Below the pieces are notes generated by a model that saw only the letters and a program-made list of their open reading frames with translations, ran no database searches and was not told the DNA's origin. Below, in pieces: positions 1-9,280 of a stretch of DNA of 64,000 bases. Each line of letters starts with the position of its first letter. Position 1 is the stretch's first letter. This stretch comes from Candidatus Obscuribacter phosphatis (lineage in GTDB: Bacteria; Cyanobacteriota; Vampirovibrionia; Obscuribacterales; Obscuribacteraceae). The stretch covers positions 2,259,819-2,323,818 of the forward strand of contig MOYA01000001.1 of assembly GCA_001899315.1 (NCBI GenBank), in the 5' to 3' direction. Both the position numbers and the translations under genes were made by a program.

Positions 1-88
1 CGGCGAAGGCTTAACCAGAGTACTGGAGAAACTGCACTGGGGTCCAGGCAATATGCCGACCTTGCATGCCCAGGCTTTTCGCAATTAG
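1..88 (+). CDS. 3' end of an unidentified gene (partial)
   Basis: An open frame enters from the left edge in frame 2 and stops at TAG 86-88, giving 28 C-terminal residues that end in HAQAFRN. The segment includes HWGPGNMPT. I do not recognise the family and too little is visible to assign a function. It converges on the minus-strand ATPase gene that ends at 132. The open frame is short, so it could also be chance. Confidence 0.4.
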   Translation, partial: GEGLTRVLEKLHWGPGNMPTLHAQAFRN

Positions 89-99
89 CCAGTTGATTT

Positions 100-137
100 A
101 ATCAGACTAAATTAGCGTAAATCAGCCTAAATTAGCC
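100..137. repeat. Two-copy tandem repeat, 20-bp period
   Basis: The unit AATCAG(A/C)CTAAATTAGC occurs at about 100-116 and again at 120-136, with one mismatch and a 20-bp period. It lies between the convergent partial gene and the ATPase gene and reaches into the latter's 3' end. It resembles a small replication-slippage duplication. No function is evident. Confidence 0.6.
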
Positions 138-2522
138 GCGCACCCAGGCCAGAGCAGCCAACTTCACTGCTATAGACGCTTTTTTGGGGGCGATACTGAT
201 TTCTACTATCTGAGGTTTAAAGTCCACTGTCTGTGCCTCTTTTTCAAATTCTTCATTGAGGCGACTCAGTTTCTCCAGCAATTCATCAAGATTTTCCTCG
301 GCTTGCTGAGCGGCATCGCGCTTGCGGCTTACTTTATTGAGATCGCGGGCGGCGCTGTTTGCCTTCGAAAGAGCATTCATCTTGCGTCCGACAAAGGCAC
401 CAAGGACAGTGGCGCCTATCGACAAAGCCGACTCCATCTCCAGACGTTTGACATCAGCTTGATGGGCCTCGGCTTTCTGCCTAGCCAGGCGCAGTTTCTC
501 TTCTAGTCTCTCTATTTTAGGAGCATACTTCATACGCATGGTTTCAAGCTTTTCGTCTCGTTTTTCATTTAAGACCTGGGCAAGCCTCACTCTAAAGTCA
601 CGCTCACTTTCGTTTAAGTTAGAAACCAAACCGCTTACCTGATCTTTGAATAGCTTGAGTCTGGTATTGGCATAGATATGCTCTTCAAAGTCGCGACCAA
701 ATGCTTTCATAGCACTGGCTGCACTTAGTGCTTTCGGCACCGGCAGAAAACGCAAAGAGGCCTGGTCCGGCGATGACAAAAGCTGGTCATAAGTAATTTT
801 GATATCTCTAGACTTACTGAAATCTACCGGCAACGGTGCGCCATCGGCAACAGGGGTCAAAGAGGCTTTAGTGCGCAAAACATCGAGATTGAGCTTGCTA
901 TCGGTAAAGCGCAGTTCGGCTATGGTAAGCAAAAAAGGGCACCACTCGCCGCGTGCCGGCGTAAACTCGGCCACACAAGCCGGAATAAAGTATTGCTCTA
1001 GCCCAGGTGCAAGCAAAGGCATGACTTTATCTGAGTCGGCAATAACAGCTATAGCTGGACTGCTCGGAACTCGCTCGTTGCCTAACACAGCAGTCTCAAC
1101 TACTTCACTTTTGTTTGCCCCTTTATTTTTATTTTGATAAAGCCTTCTTATATCTTGCCGCGACAGAGGTCCACGCAAGTAAGAAAGTGTCGGTCTAGTG
1201 CGAAAAAGCACCGCCCCGTCTTCATGTATATTACTCATCAAGAAAACTCTTTTGCCGAGCTTAGAGAGCAATTGTTTCACGGAATTGCGGTCAAAGCCTT
1301 GCGCACCACCAGCGCTACCACACTGGGCAGCCAGTCCATCGAGGATGCGTTCTTTATCTTGCTCGGTTTGCAGGCGCCCTATAAACCAAATTCCGGCATT
1401 GGCTAAGCCCTTATAGTCTAAATCGACAGGATTTTGAGTGGCTAGCATGACTGATAGACCAAAGGCTCGTCCCTGTTTAAGCATGGTCAAAAGAGGCTTC
1501 TTACAAGGGGGATTGGCCACCGGTGGGAAATAGCCGAAAATCTCGTCCATGTAAAAAATGGCACGCAGACTGCGTGTACCTGATTGACGGCGCATCCAGC
1601 TCACCATCTGGTTGGTCAAAAGTGTAACAAAGAACATGCGCTCTTCATCGCTTAAATGAGCTATCGAAAAAATTGAGATGCGCGGCTTGCCCTCTTGGGT
1701 ATAGAGCATACTGTCAATATCTAAAGGCTCGCCCTCAAGCCAGGCGGCAAATGATGGCGAGGCGATAAGATTATTCAGTTTGTAGGACAGTTCAAAGCGC
1801 TCTTTTTCAGGAAAGAAAGATTCTAAATCTATGGCTCCCACCCTAGCGAAGGGTGGATTCTGAATGAGACCAATTAAGGCGGTCAAATCAATTTCTTTGC
1901 CACTTTTCCAGAGAACCGAAAAAATATTGGCCAGCAAAACATGCTCTCGACTATTTTCGAGAGCCTTAAGACCAATCAAGCTCAAAACCGATTGAGCCGC
2001 ACCGGCCAGCCGCTCAACAAATATTTCGGTATCATCGATTTCATCTGCGCTGGGAGCTTTGAGAAAATGCAGAAGCGATATGGCGCGACCAGCACTGCCG
2101 CCGGGAGTATAAATATCAAAACTGGCGTTATCATGCATTCTGGCAATGCGCTTTTCATCTTGCCCACTTTCCAAAAGGGCAGTTCTCCATTTCTCGGCTT
2201 CGGCTGCAGCGAACTGTCCAACTGAAAGTCCCTGCCGCCTAGCCTCTTCGGCGTCGACCCAGGGCTCGAAAGAGGCACCGTTCAATTCTTTGAACGAAAG
2301 CAATAGGTTGCCGATATCGCCTTTGGGATCTATGGCAATGACCGGTATACCGTCAATTGCGGCTTCTTCCAAGACACTAAGGCAAAGTCCGGTCTTGCCG
2401 CTGCCGGTCATACCGATGACAAGCGAATGGGTGACCATATCGGCACTATCGAGCAGCACCAATTCGTCGCTATCGACTTTATGACCAAGATAAAACACAC
2501 CCAACTTTTCAAAATCTTGCAT
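132..2522 (-). CDS. HerA/DUF87-type ATPase with C-terminal coiled coil
   Basis: This 796-residue protein has a Walker A motif GMTGSGKT at residues 37-44 and a Walker B-like strand IFYMDE at 322-327. The layout matches bacterial HerA-like ATP-binding proteins of the DUF87/FtsK-HerA class, which act as hexameric DNA translocases or pumps. After the ATPase core, a linker leads to a charged segment of about 130 residues (roughly 640-770) rich in Glu, Lys, Arg and Leu, almost certainly a coiled coil. No NurA-like nuclease is next door, so a role in end resection is not supported. No membrane segment or signal peptide is visible. The start is ATG at 2522. The gene stands alone, divergent from the FecR-like gene. 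Confidence 0.75.
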   Translation of the reverse strand: MQDFEKLGVFYLGHKVDSDELVLLDSADMVTHSLVIGMTGSGKTGLCLSVLEEAAIDGIPVIAIDPKGDIGNLLLSFKELNGASFEPWVDAEEARRQGLSVGQFAAAEAEKWRTALLESGQDEKRIARMHDNASFDIYTPGGSAGRAISLLHFLKAPSADEIDDTEIFVERLAGAAQSVLSLIGLKALENSREHVLLANIFSVLWKSGKEIDLTALIGLIQNPPFARVGAIDLESFFPEKERFELSYKLNNLIASPSFAAWLEGEPLDIDSMLYTQEGKPRISIFSIAHLSDEERMFFVTLLTNQMVSWMRRQSGTRSLRAIFYMDEIFGYFPPVANPPCKKPLLTMLKQGRAFGLSVMLATQNPVDLDYKGLANAGIWFIGRLQTEQDKERILDGLAAQCGSAGGAQGFDRNSVKQLLSKLGKRVFLMSNIHEDGAVLFRTRPTLSYLRGPLSRQDIRRLYQNKNKGANKSEVVETAVLGNERVPSSPAIAVIADSDKVMPLLAPGLEQYFIPACVAEFTPARGEWCPFLLTIAELRFTDSKLNLDVLRTKASLTPVADGAPLPVDFSKSRDIKITYDQLLSSPDQASLRFLPVPKALSAASAMKAFGRDFEEHIYANTRLKLFKDQVSGLVSNLNESERDFRVRLAQVLNEKRDEKLETMRMKYAPKIERLEEKLRLARQKAEAHQADVKRLEMESALSIGATVLGAFVGRKMNALSKANSAARDLNKVSRKRDAAQQAEENLDELLEKLSRLNEEFEKEAQTVDFKPQIVEISIAPKKASIAVKLAALAWVRG

Positions 2523-2590
2523 TTAACTAAAATCCTGCTTAGTCCCTGCTAATTGCTTCAGTGTAACTGTCGGTACAGACAGAAGCGCGC

Positions 2591-2631
2591 TTGACATTAC
2601 CCTAAAATCGATACAATTTTTAGGCTATAAT
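2591..2631 (+). promoter_or_regulatory. Candidate promoter with overlapping dyad
   Basis: TTGACA at 2591-2596 is followed by TACAAT at 2612-2617 (15-bp spacer), and a perfect TATAAT lies at 2626-2631. The dyad CCTAAAA (2601-2607) / TTTTAGG (2618-2624) lies across these elements. It precedes the FecR-like gene by about 40 bp. The spacing is imperfect for either -10, so the exact start is unsure. The dyad suggests regulated expression. Confidence 0.45.
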
Positions 2632-2670
2632 TCAGCAGAATAAAGCCATATACAGGATAAGACCGTATAA

Positions 2671-3633
2671 ATGAAGCCAGAGAACCAAAACAATCTTGAC
2701 CGCTCTGTGACAATCAAGAGAAAGAAACAAATTCCTGGCATCCTGCTGGGCACTATCGGTTTGGCTTTTATTGCTCTGGCTTTCGCCGATCCGCGCTTCA
2801 CTGTTCTAGGCGGACCTTATGGTCAGCCCGACCCCCAACCGGTGACACCACCGGTGGTCTTCCCTCCAGTTATTTTCCAACCGCCGGTTGATAGACCGCC
2901 GGTGGTGGTGCCTACAGATGTCACCAATTCTCAACTGGTCGCCCCCACCGGTTTAGGCAATCTTCAAATCAATCAAATCGATCCTCATGCCATGGCCCTA
3001 CTGGGCGTGCAACTCATACCCGACAGCCAGTTTCCGCCAAATGACAAAGTGCAACAAAACGAAGACTGGATCACAGTTTTATCTACAGAAGGTTCGGTCT
3101 TCACCAAGATCAACAACTATACAGTCGATCTTAAATCCGGCGAAATCTTAGTTTCAGTAAAGAGCCCATCAAAGATAGCCTTTGTCATCACACCCTTCGG
3201 CACCCTGGCATTCAGTGCTAATTCAGATGCAATGATCAGCTATAAAGACGGCGTTCTGCGCATAATGAATTTCGACGGTGACGGCATGGCTATCAAAGCC
3301 CAGCTCAATAAAGGACCCTTCGGCGGTCCGGCAGATCCGACGGTAACCATAGCATCGGGCTATGAGCTTGTCGCCTCCGAAAACAAAATAGGCAATAAAG
3401 AGCTGCGCCCAAAGGACGGCATTGCCAGGCGCTATTCCAAAGTGCTTGAGGACGGTCATCTGGCTATTTCAGAGTTTAGCGTAGAAAGTGCCATGAAGAA
3501 TTGCTCGATGGTGGCAGACCTATCACAAAAAACAAGCGGCGTGAAAGAGAGACGCATCTTGTCTGATATGTCAAAAATGGCTGCGGTACTGAATTACAAG
3601 CATGGTACCCAAGGTTTCAGCGCCGATAAGTAA
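2671..3633 (+). CDS. Secreted or anchored FecR-like domain protein
   Basis: This 320-residue protein has an N-terminal basic segment and a hydrophobic stretch (about residues 23-42), which would act as signal or anchor. A Pro/Val-rich linker (about 50-85) with repeated PPV elements follows. Residues about 125-240 form a beta-rich region that reads like a FecR domain: a VLSTEGSVFTKI-type strand, LKSGEILVSV, then TPFGTLAFSA. FecR domains sit in the periplasm and are usually linked to signalling or cell-surface assembly. No sigma factor is adjacent, so classical FecI/FecR signalling is not supported. The 3' end overlaps the next gene by 32 nt, implying coupled expression with the glycosyltransferase. 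Confidence 0.6.
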   Translation: MKPENQNNLDRSVTIKRKKQIPGILLGTIGLAFIALAFADPRFTVLGGPYGQPDPQPVTPPVVFPPVIFQPPVDRPPVVVPTDVTNSQLVAPTGLGNLQINQIDPHAMALLGVQLIPDSQFPPNDKVQQNEDWITVLSTEGSVFTKINNYTVDLKSGEILVSVKSPSKIAFVITPFGTLAFSANSDAMISYKDGVLRIMNFDGDGMAIKAQLNKGPFGGPADPTVTIASGYELVASENKIGNKELRPKDGIARRYSKVLEDGHLAISEFSVESAMKNCSMVADLSQKTSGVKERRILSDMSKMAAVLNYKHGTQGFSADK

Positions 3634-5914
3634 AGCAAGAACCATCCTAAGCCTAGTTTGGCTGCACCTAATTTGGCTGGCGCTGCTTAGCTATCTTGTT
3701 TGGGCGCCGACAATCGCCCCTTATTTCTTGAGCGATGACTTTCTTCATCTAAACTATCTCTACCGCGTCTGCCATGGCGAGCCTTGGCTGCTTTTAGACA
3801 ATTTCAAATACACCTGGCTGGAAGACCGCTCCTTTTTCAATTTCTTTCGCCCCCTAGTAGAAGTCAGTTTAGCCTTTGACTATTTCATTGGCAAAGGCAG
3901 CCCCCTTGTCTTTCATATAACAGCTGTACTACTACATTTCAGCAATTCTATCCTGGTCTACTTCATAGCTTGCCTTCTGACAAAAACGAATAAAACAAGT
4001 GCCTTAATTGCAGCATCACTCTTTGCCGTGGCAGCAAATCATTGCGAAACAGTGGCTTGGATATTGTCTCGCAGCGACCTGCTAGTCACCTTTTTCTATC
4101 TCGCCTCTATATTAGCCTTTCTCAAAGCCGAAACTCAGTCAGAGCAGAAAGAGAGATACTCAGGCGCCTTTAGAATTGTCTCTAGGCTGGCACTTATACT
4201 AAGCTTGCTTTGCAAAGAAGCAGCCATCTCACTACCTTTTGTCTTGCTTGTCTTTTCGCTTAGCCTAGGCACAGCCCGCAAGAATGCCAAGTTCCATATA
4301 ATCAACATGTTGCTTGCCGCTTTCTATCTAATTTGGCGCAGCTTTTCAATCGGCTCGCTCTACGGCGGCTACAGCGGCTCTCTGGGCGAATTACTAAGCT
4401 CGTCTCTGGGCACACGCTGGTTCGAAAGCGAAGCCCTCTTCCAGATTTTTCATCCATTCAATCTAGCTTATTTCGACAAGACTCACGTGCTCAGATTAGT
4501 CAGCCGCGTCACCTGGTTTGCCCTGGGTCTCTGCGTTCTAATCAATATTAGGCGCCTAGAAGAGAAACAAGCAACTTTGCTCTTTCTGCTCTTCTGGACG
4601 GTATTCAGCTTGCTGCCCAGCCTGCAAATACTGGGTGTTAACGCCTATATGTCTGGCAGCCGTATAGTTTATTTGAGTGCGGCACCCTTTATGATTTTTC
4701 TTGCCTTGATGCTGGAAATAAAACAAAGTCGATTCTCTGCCACCATATATAGAGCGGCCTTGCTCAGTCTATTTCTCACCATGACCTGGGCCGCCAGAGT
4801 AAATAACCAAGCCTGGCTTGAAGCCGGTCGTAGCATAGAAAAACTGCAGCATCAATTGCTTGTACTGATAGAAGCAGCTAAAGGCTCGAAAGTAGTGGTT
4901 TTCGACCTGCCTCAAAATATTAAAGGAGCCCATTGTTTTGCTTATCAAGGCATCTTGAACGGCATGCTCAAACCTCCTTTGACCGCCAGCGATTTATCAA
5001 AACAAGTAATCGCCCTCGATTTTCAGCCGCTTTTTGACGGCTTTGTCGATTGCAATTCATTGCAAAATGCCCTGCAGCAAAGAGAAAAGTATAGAGTTTA
5101 TCGCTATGACCGTAAGGCTGAGAAATTTGTCCCTTATGAAAAACCCGTCCAAGATCAAGAAAGCCAAGAACATAAAGAAAGCAAGAATATTCAAGGCGTC
5201 TATCAAGCAAGCAAAGATGAAGATAACAGTTTCACTTCGCTCTTTTATGACCTCAAGGGGCAATGCGACTTAAATAGCGCCTTGGCGCTAAGCCTGCCCG
5301 AGCTGAAAGTAAAGCAGAAAACCTCTCTTTATTTTGCCTGGCCAAACGACCCTGACCACGACTATAGTGCCGCCTTTCTGCCCCTAAAGCCTGAAGAAAA
5401 AAATGATCTTGTCTATATGCCTATCAGTGATTATCGCAACTGGCTAGCTTCAGAAAGGCTCAGTCTTTTGAGGCTGACCATGCCTAAAGAAATCTATGAA
5501 ACCAAGGCGACACCGACAATTACATTGCAGACACTTTCTGCGATATCGCCAAGGCTTTTGGCGGCTGATGCAGATAATGCCCATCTCAATCGTATCTACT
5601 TTACAAAAGAGTACAGCCAAAAGGAGGGCAGCTTAGACTTTGATGCCACAGCCCTGACTATAGACTGCGACGAACTGGTGCTCGAAGTTGGTAGAAAGTA
5701 TGTCGCCTTCAATCATTACACTCGGCTTTCGCGCGACGATAAACCACTCAAGAAAGCCCTTATGAAAGTGCGATTGCCGGGCAAGAAAGGGCGCTATATT
5801 ATCAAAGACAGCGATTTTCCTGAAAAAGGCTGGTATCAATTGCGCCTACTGCCTTTCAAAGATGGCAAACCATGCGGCTTATCGAGCAATGTAGTGATAG
5901 TTTATAAAGACTAG
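3602..5914 (+). CDS. Multi-pass GT-C-type glycosyltransferase (protein mannosyltransferase-like)
   Basis: This 770-residue protein has about ten hydrophobic helices in its first 410 residues. The first external loop carries FLSDDFLHL, an acidic DD motif typical of GT-C lipid-linked sugar transferases. Further on it has LSRSDLLVTFFYLAS and LLPSLQILG-like helices, as in the bacterial O-mannosyltransferase-like group. The C-terminal 350 residues are soluble and probably extracytoplasmic, and I do not recognise them. Transfer of a sugar from a polyprenyl carrier to a protein or glycan outside the membrane is the likely role; the acceptor is unknown. The start ATG lies inside the FecR-like gene, so the two are translationally linked. 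It converges on plsC. Confidence 0.6.
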   Translation: MVPKVSAPISKARTILSLVWLHLIWLALLSYLVWAPTIAPYFLSDDFLHLNYLYRVCHGEPWLLLDNFKYTWLEDRSFFNFFRPLVEVSLAFDYFIGKGSPLVFHITAVLLHFSNSILVYFIACLLTKTNKTSALIAASLFAVAANHCETVAWILSRSDLLVTFFYLASILAFLKAETQSEQKERYSGAFRIVSRLALILSLLCKEAAISLPFVLLVFSLSLGTARKNAKFHIINMLLAAFYLIWRSFSIGSLYGGYSGSLGELLSSSLGTRWFESEALFQIFHPFNLAYFDKTHVLRLVSRVTWFALGLCVLINIRRLEEKQATLLFLLFWTVFSLLPSLQILGVNAYMSGSRIVYLSAAPFMIFLALMLEIKQSRFSATIYRAALLSLFLTMTWAARVNNQAWLEAGRSIEKLQHQLLVLIEAAKGSKVVVFDLPQNIKGAHCFAYQGILNGMLKPPLTASDLSKQVIALDFQPLFDGFVDCNSLQNALQQREKYRVYRYDRKAEKFVPYEKPVQDQESQEHKESKNIQGVYQASKDEDNSFTSLFYDLKGQCDLNSALALSLPELKVKQKTSLYFAWPNDPDHDYSAAFLPLKPEEKNDLVYMPISDYRNWLASERLSLLRLTMPKEIYETKATPTITLQTLSAISPRLLAADADNAHLNRIYFTKEYSQKEGSLDFDATALTIDCDELVLEVGRKYVAFNHYTRLSRDDKPLKKALMKVRLPGKKGRYIIKDSDFPEKGWYQLRLLPFKDGKPCGLSSNVVIVYKD

Positions 5915-5947
5915 CACTAAAATCAGAAGTCTCTAGCGCAAATTCGA

Positions 5948-6628
5948 CTAAGAAGCTTTCAACATAATTCTGGAGTCAGCTTTTTCGATACCAAGTTCAA
6001 AGCCAAGTTGTCTGCGCAGGTCTAGGACATCATTATGCAAATGCTTGAGTAAAGTCTCAGTTGCCTCTTGCCCATCGCGAGCATAGGCATCTTTATATGA
6101 ACTAACGGCTATCGGCGTGCCGATATTATAAAGAGCTTTTCTCTTACCTTGCCAATCATAGCCTGCGGCGATGGGAATAATCGGCAGATCTAAACCAGCC
6201 TCAAGTGCGGCGAAAGCCACCTTAGCCACTCCCTTTTTAAATGGATGAGTGAGACCGTCATAGTGAACCGTACCCTCAGGAAAGATGACAAAGGGTTCGC
6301 CCTTTTCAAAGCGAGAAAGTACATGAGCAACAAAATCATAACGTGGGGAAGAGGGAAAAGCCCCGACTTTAGTAAGCAAAAAGCCTTGCAAGCCCTTTAG
6401 TTCATTGGGATGAACCATAAAGCAAGCGGGGCGATTGATGATTCGCCCAATGGTCGGGCCGTCAAAGCGCGAAGAATGATTCGCCACACAAATAAATGGA
6501 CCAGACTTAGGTAAGTTCTCGATTCCTTTGATCTGAATATTTAGATAGTTATCGAGCACTATGCGGGTCAGCCCGGCCAATATGGCAAAGCTGAAAGGAT
6601 CTTTTCCATCGACTACCTGACGCAACAT
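5948..6628 (-). CDS. 1-acyl-glycerol-3-phosphate acyltransferase family (PlsC-like)
   Basis: This 226-residue membrane-associated acyltransferase has the catalytic NHSSRFD block, with H51 and D56 in the HX4D arrangement, and the substrate-binding FPEGT block at 116-120. These are motifs I and III of the PlsC/LPLAT family, which transfers acyl chains to lysophospholipids, typically to make phosphatidic acid. The length is usual for the family. A conserved Pro follows in PIIPIAAGYDW. A related acyltransferase acting on another lipid cannot be excluded. It lies downstream of the NCS1 permease on the same strand with a gap of about 100 bp. Confidence 0.85.
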   Translation of the reverse strand: MLRQVVDGKDPFSFAILAGLTRIVLDNYLNIQIKGIENLPKSGPFICVANHSSRFDGPTIGRIINRPACFMVHPNELKGLQGFLLTKVGAFPSSPRYDFVAHVLSRFEKGEPFVIFPEGTVHYDGLTHPFKKGVAKVAFAALEAGLDLPIIPIAAGYDWQGKRKALYNIGTPIAVSSYKDAYARDGQEATETLLKHLHNDVLDLRRQLGFELGIEKADSRIMLKAS

Positions 6629-6726
6629 CTTTTGAACCTCGTTTGAACCAACACTTTCAATTTAGTGGAAGGCACAAAGGTAAAGATGTCGCTAAACACA
6701 CTTCAAAGACTGTTTTGACAAACCAA

Positions 6727-8214
6727 TTATTTGCTTGCTGCAGCGGCTTGCCTGGGCACAAGCAAAACATAAACCACGGCGGCTACGCCAAAACCGACAA
6801 ACCAGCCATAGTCATACAAGCCCTTCAGTGCCGGCACAAAAGCACCGACCCAGGCAAGCAAACAGCCCAAGGCGGTAGCTGCCAAGCTTTGCCAGTTCCA
6901 GGTGGCTTTGCCGACGCTGTAAAGAGAGGCAAGATCGAGCTTGGTCTTGCGCACTAGCCAGTAATCGGCAATCAGGACGCCGGCAATCGCCCCCAAACCG
7001 CCTGAATAGCCCTGAAGCCAGAGGAAGATATAACCGGACGGATCGGCGATAAGGCGCCAGGGTTGCATGAGAATGCCCACCAAACCGGTGATTAAGCCGC
7101 CGGTCTTGAAAGATATATAGCGGGGGAAGGCATTGGCGAAGTCATTTGCAGGCGAAACAACATTAGCCGCCACATTGACTGAAAGTGTAGCAAGAGCAAC
7201 TGTGAACATCGAAATGACAACAACAACAGGCTCTTTGAAGCGCCCGATTAGTTTCACTGGGTCCCAGAGTTCGGTCAGCTGGGCATCGGGATAAATTACT
7301 ATGGCCGCCGAGGTGATCATCACCCCCATGGCTGAAAACAAAGCCATTGCCGTGGGTAGGGCCACGACCTGACCAATTGTCTGTTCTTTTTGCGAATGCC
7401 CAAAGCGGGTAAAGTCGGGCATATTGAGCGATAAAGTAGCCCAGAAGCCAATCATGGCAGTAAGCGATGGAATAAAGACCTTGAAGAATTCGGAAGGGCT
7501 ATTGAATTTGCTTTTTTGCTGCAGTAAATCGCCTAAACCATGGGCATGGTTAACAGCCCAAATAAGCAGGGCAAGGGTCATAAGCAAAACAAAGGGGGCG
7601 GCAAAACTCTCTACTTTTTTGAGCAAATCCATGCCCTTATAAACAATTGCTATATTGATCAGCCAAAAGAGACCAAAAGAAAGCCATTCGCCGCCGCCAT
7701 GACCGGCAAAATTGCCAAAGAGCAAAGCAAAACCGGGCAGAAAAGCACCAAACATGGTGCACAAGGCTTGACCACCGATCCAAGCTTGAATGCCGAACCA
7801 ACCACAGGCTACCACAGCGCGCATTAAAGCCGGTAAATTAGAGCCATAGGTGCCATAGGCTGCTCGGGCAAAAACCGGAAAAGGGATACCATATTTGGTG
7901 CCGGGATGGGAATTGAGCAAAATGGGCAAGAGAACAATGACATTGCCCAGCAAAATAGTAAAAATGGCCTGCCAGGCATTCATACCTGAAGCAATCAGAC
8001 CGGAAGACATCATATATGTAGGAATGCAAGCCGACATGGAAAACCAGAGAGCAACATAGTTATAGGTAGTCCAGTTGCGCTCCGAAACCCTAACTGGGGC
8101 GAGGTCGTGATTATAAAGAGGGCTTTCCTTGAGGGCTTCCTGACTGGCTTCAGATAGTTCCACTCGACCATCTTGATGCTCAATCAAATTTTCAGAGTTT
8201 TCTGGATCGCTCAT
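6727..8214 (-). CDS. NCS1-family nucleobase/allantoin/cation symporter
   Basis: About 495 residues with roughly twelve transmembrane helices. The N-terminal PVRVSERNWTTYNYVALWFSM segment and the following WQAIFTILLGN and GIPFPVFARAAYG stretches are characteristic of NCS1 permeases for uracil, allantoin, hydantoin or purines coupled to Na+ or H+. I chose ATG at 8214; an upstream in-frame TTG at 8256 would add 14 residues but overlap the divergent gene's ribosome site. No catabolic gene for a nucleobase is adjacent, so the substrate cannot be named. Only 45 bp separates it from the divergent small basic protein gene. Confidence 0.85.
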   Translation of the reverse strand: MSDPENSENLIEHQDGRVELSEASQEALKESPLYNHDLAPVRVSERNWTTYNYVALWFSMSACIPTYMMSSGLIASGMNAWQAIFTILLGNVIVLLPILLNSHPGTKYGIPFPVFARAAYGTYGSNLPALMRAVVACGWFGIQAWIGGQALCTMFGAFLPGFALLFGNFAGHGGGEWLSFGLFWLINIAIVYKGMDLLKKVESFAAPFVLLMTLALLIWAVNHAHGLGDLLQQKSKFNSPSEFFKVFIPSLTAMIGFWATLSLNMPDFTRFGHSQKEQTIGQVVALPTAMALFSAMGVMITSAAIVIYPDAQLTELWDPVKLIGRFKEPVVVVISMFTVALATLSVNVAANVVSPANDFANAFPRYISFKTGGLITGLVGILMQPWRLIADPSGYIFLWLQGYSGGLGAIAGVLIADYWLVRKTKLDLASLYSVGKATWNWQSLAATALGCLLAWVGAFVPALKGLYDYGWFVGFGVAAVVYVLLVPRQAAAASK

Positions 8215-8259
8215 TTTGTGGTATACCAGTTTTAGAGTTAAGTCTTGGGGAGTCAAAGG

Positions 8260-8511
8260 GTGAGTATACCTAAATCAGGCAAAACCACAAAGACAAGAAA
8301 GAAAAAAGCTGACGATACCCTGGCCTCATGCCCGATGAACGGACAGGGCTGGTGTCCTTATCCATTTTCAGTGGCTCAGCTCAAACGTCGGCTCAAGGCT
8401 AAAGCCCAGGCCGAAGCAGAAGCTCGCTCTGCCGAATTGGAAAATAAAGCCTCTGAAAATAAGGCTGAGACAAAGGCAAAGACCAAGAGAAGAAGAAGAA
8501 AAGCCTCTTGA
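8260..8511 (+). CDS. Small, very basic protein of unknown function
   Basis: The encoded 83-residue protein has Lys/Arg-rich ends (KTTKTRKKK near the start, KTKRRRRK near the end) around a short core, SCPMNGQGWCPYPFSVAQL, that holds two Cys and two Trp/Pro-rich turns. The start is GTG at 8260, preceded by GGGGAG seven bases upstream; an in-frame TTG at 8245 has no such site. The middle is Ala/Glu/Lys helical repeat. A nucleic-acid-binding role is possible from the charge, but I do not recognise a family. Its stop overlaps the next gene's TTG start in a TTGA junction. Confidence 0.6.
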   Translation: MSIPKSGKTTKTRKKKADDTLASCPMNGQGWCPYPFSVAQLKRRLKAKAQAEAEARSAELENKASENKAETKAKTKRRRRKAS

Positions 8512-9266
8512 TTAAAAGCCTTTCTATAGTTGCCTGCCTTGTTCTTTTGCCCTTTTCACTGGGGCAGGCTTTTGCTTATACAATTGAAGGCGGGGTGGAA
8601 CATGTCGAGCGCATGCCGGCGGTGGCCCCCGAGCTTAGAGCCGGCGCCGAGTTTAACTCAGAAACACTAAAGACCTCGTCAGGCAACAATTGGATTCGCG
8701 TGCCAGCCTTTTTAGCCGGCACCTGGCTGGTGAAAAATGAAACAGCAGTCTACAGAAAAGACTTCAAAACCGGGAAAATTTATCAGTCGCCGCTCACCTT
8801 CAAATCCAGAACCGACTTTACTTATGGGCACCAACAAGACCGCCAGGGCGGAATCTGGCATTATGTAGGAGTCCCCTATACCAGCGAAACCCGCAGTTCA
8901 GACTATATCGAATACCACAAAGTCTCACTCAAAGACTTTCAAGTGCTGACCGACAGCGAAGTAAGATTTCGCTGCCTGATGAACGTGGTCAGGGTCTCGC
9001 ACTATAACGACGATCGCATCTCGGGTAGCTTTCAACAAGAAAGCATTACCAGTTATCGCCCCCTGGAAGAGGGCACAATCGAACTTACGTCCTCCAACAA
9101 ATCTTTCGACCAAGCCGGCTTGCCTAGTTTTGAAACCTGCAACAATGCCGTGATCAAGCGTTCAAAACCCTTCAAACCAGTAGCCGAAAAAGATGGCAAA
9201 GACCTGAAGGCTCTTTTTATTGAATTTCTCACTGCCACAGGTAAGAGCAATTTGTTGCCCGACTAA
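8508..9266 (+). CDS. Secreted protein of unknown function
   Basis: Residues 1-23 form a clear signal peptide (hydrophobic LSIVACLVLLPFSLG, cleavage after AFA). The 252-residue product is probably exported. The mature part has a WLVKNETAVYRKDF segment and then alternating polar and aromatic strands, suggesting a beta-rich domain; I do not recognise a family. Translation starts at TTG 8508 in a 4-base overlap with the upstream stop, so the two genes are coupled. The start has no separate ribosome site, as expected from re-initiation. The 3' end converges on the gene at 9281. Confidence 0.6.
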   Translation: MIKSLSIVACLVLLPFSLGQAFAYTIEGGVEHVERMPAVAPELRAGAEFNSETLKTSSGNNWIRVPAFLAGTWLVKNETAVYRKDFKTGKIYQSPLTFKSRTDFTYGHQQDRQGGIWHYVGVPYTSETRSSDYIEYHKVSLKDFQVLTDSEVRFRCLMNVVRVSHYNDDRISGSFQQESITSYRPLEEGTIELTSSNKSFDQAGLPSFETCNNAVIKRSKPFKPVAEKDGKDLKALFIEFLTATGKSNLLPD

Positions 9267-9280
9267 AGCTTTTGGCGGCT

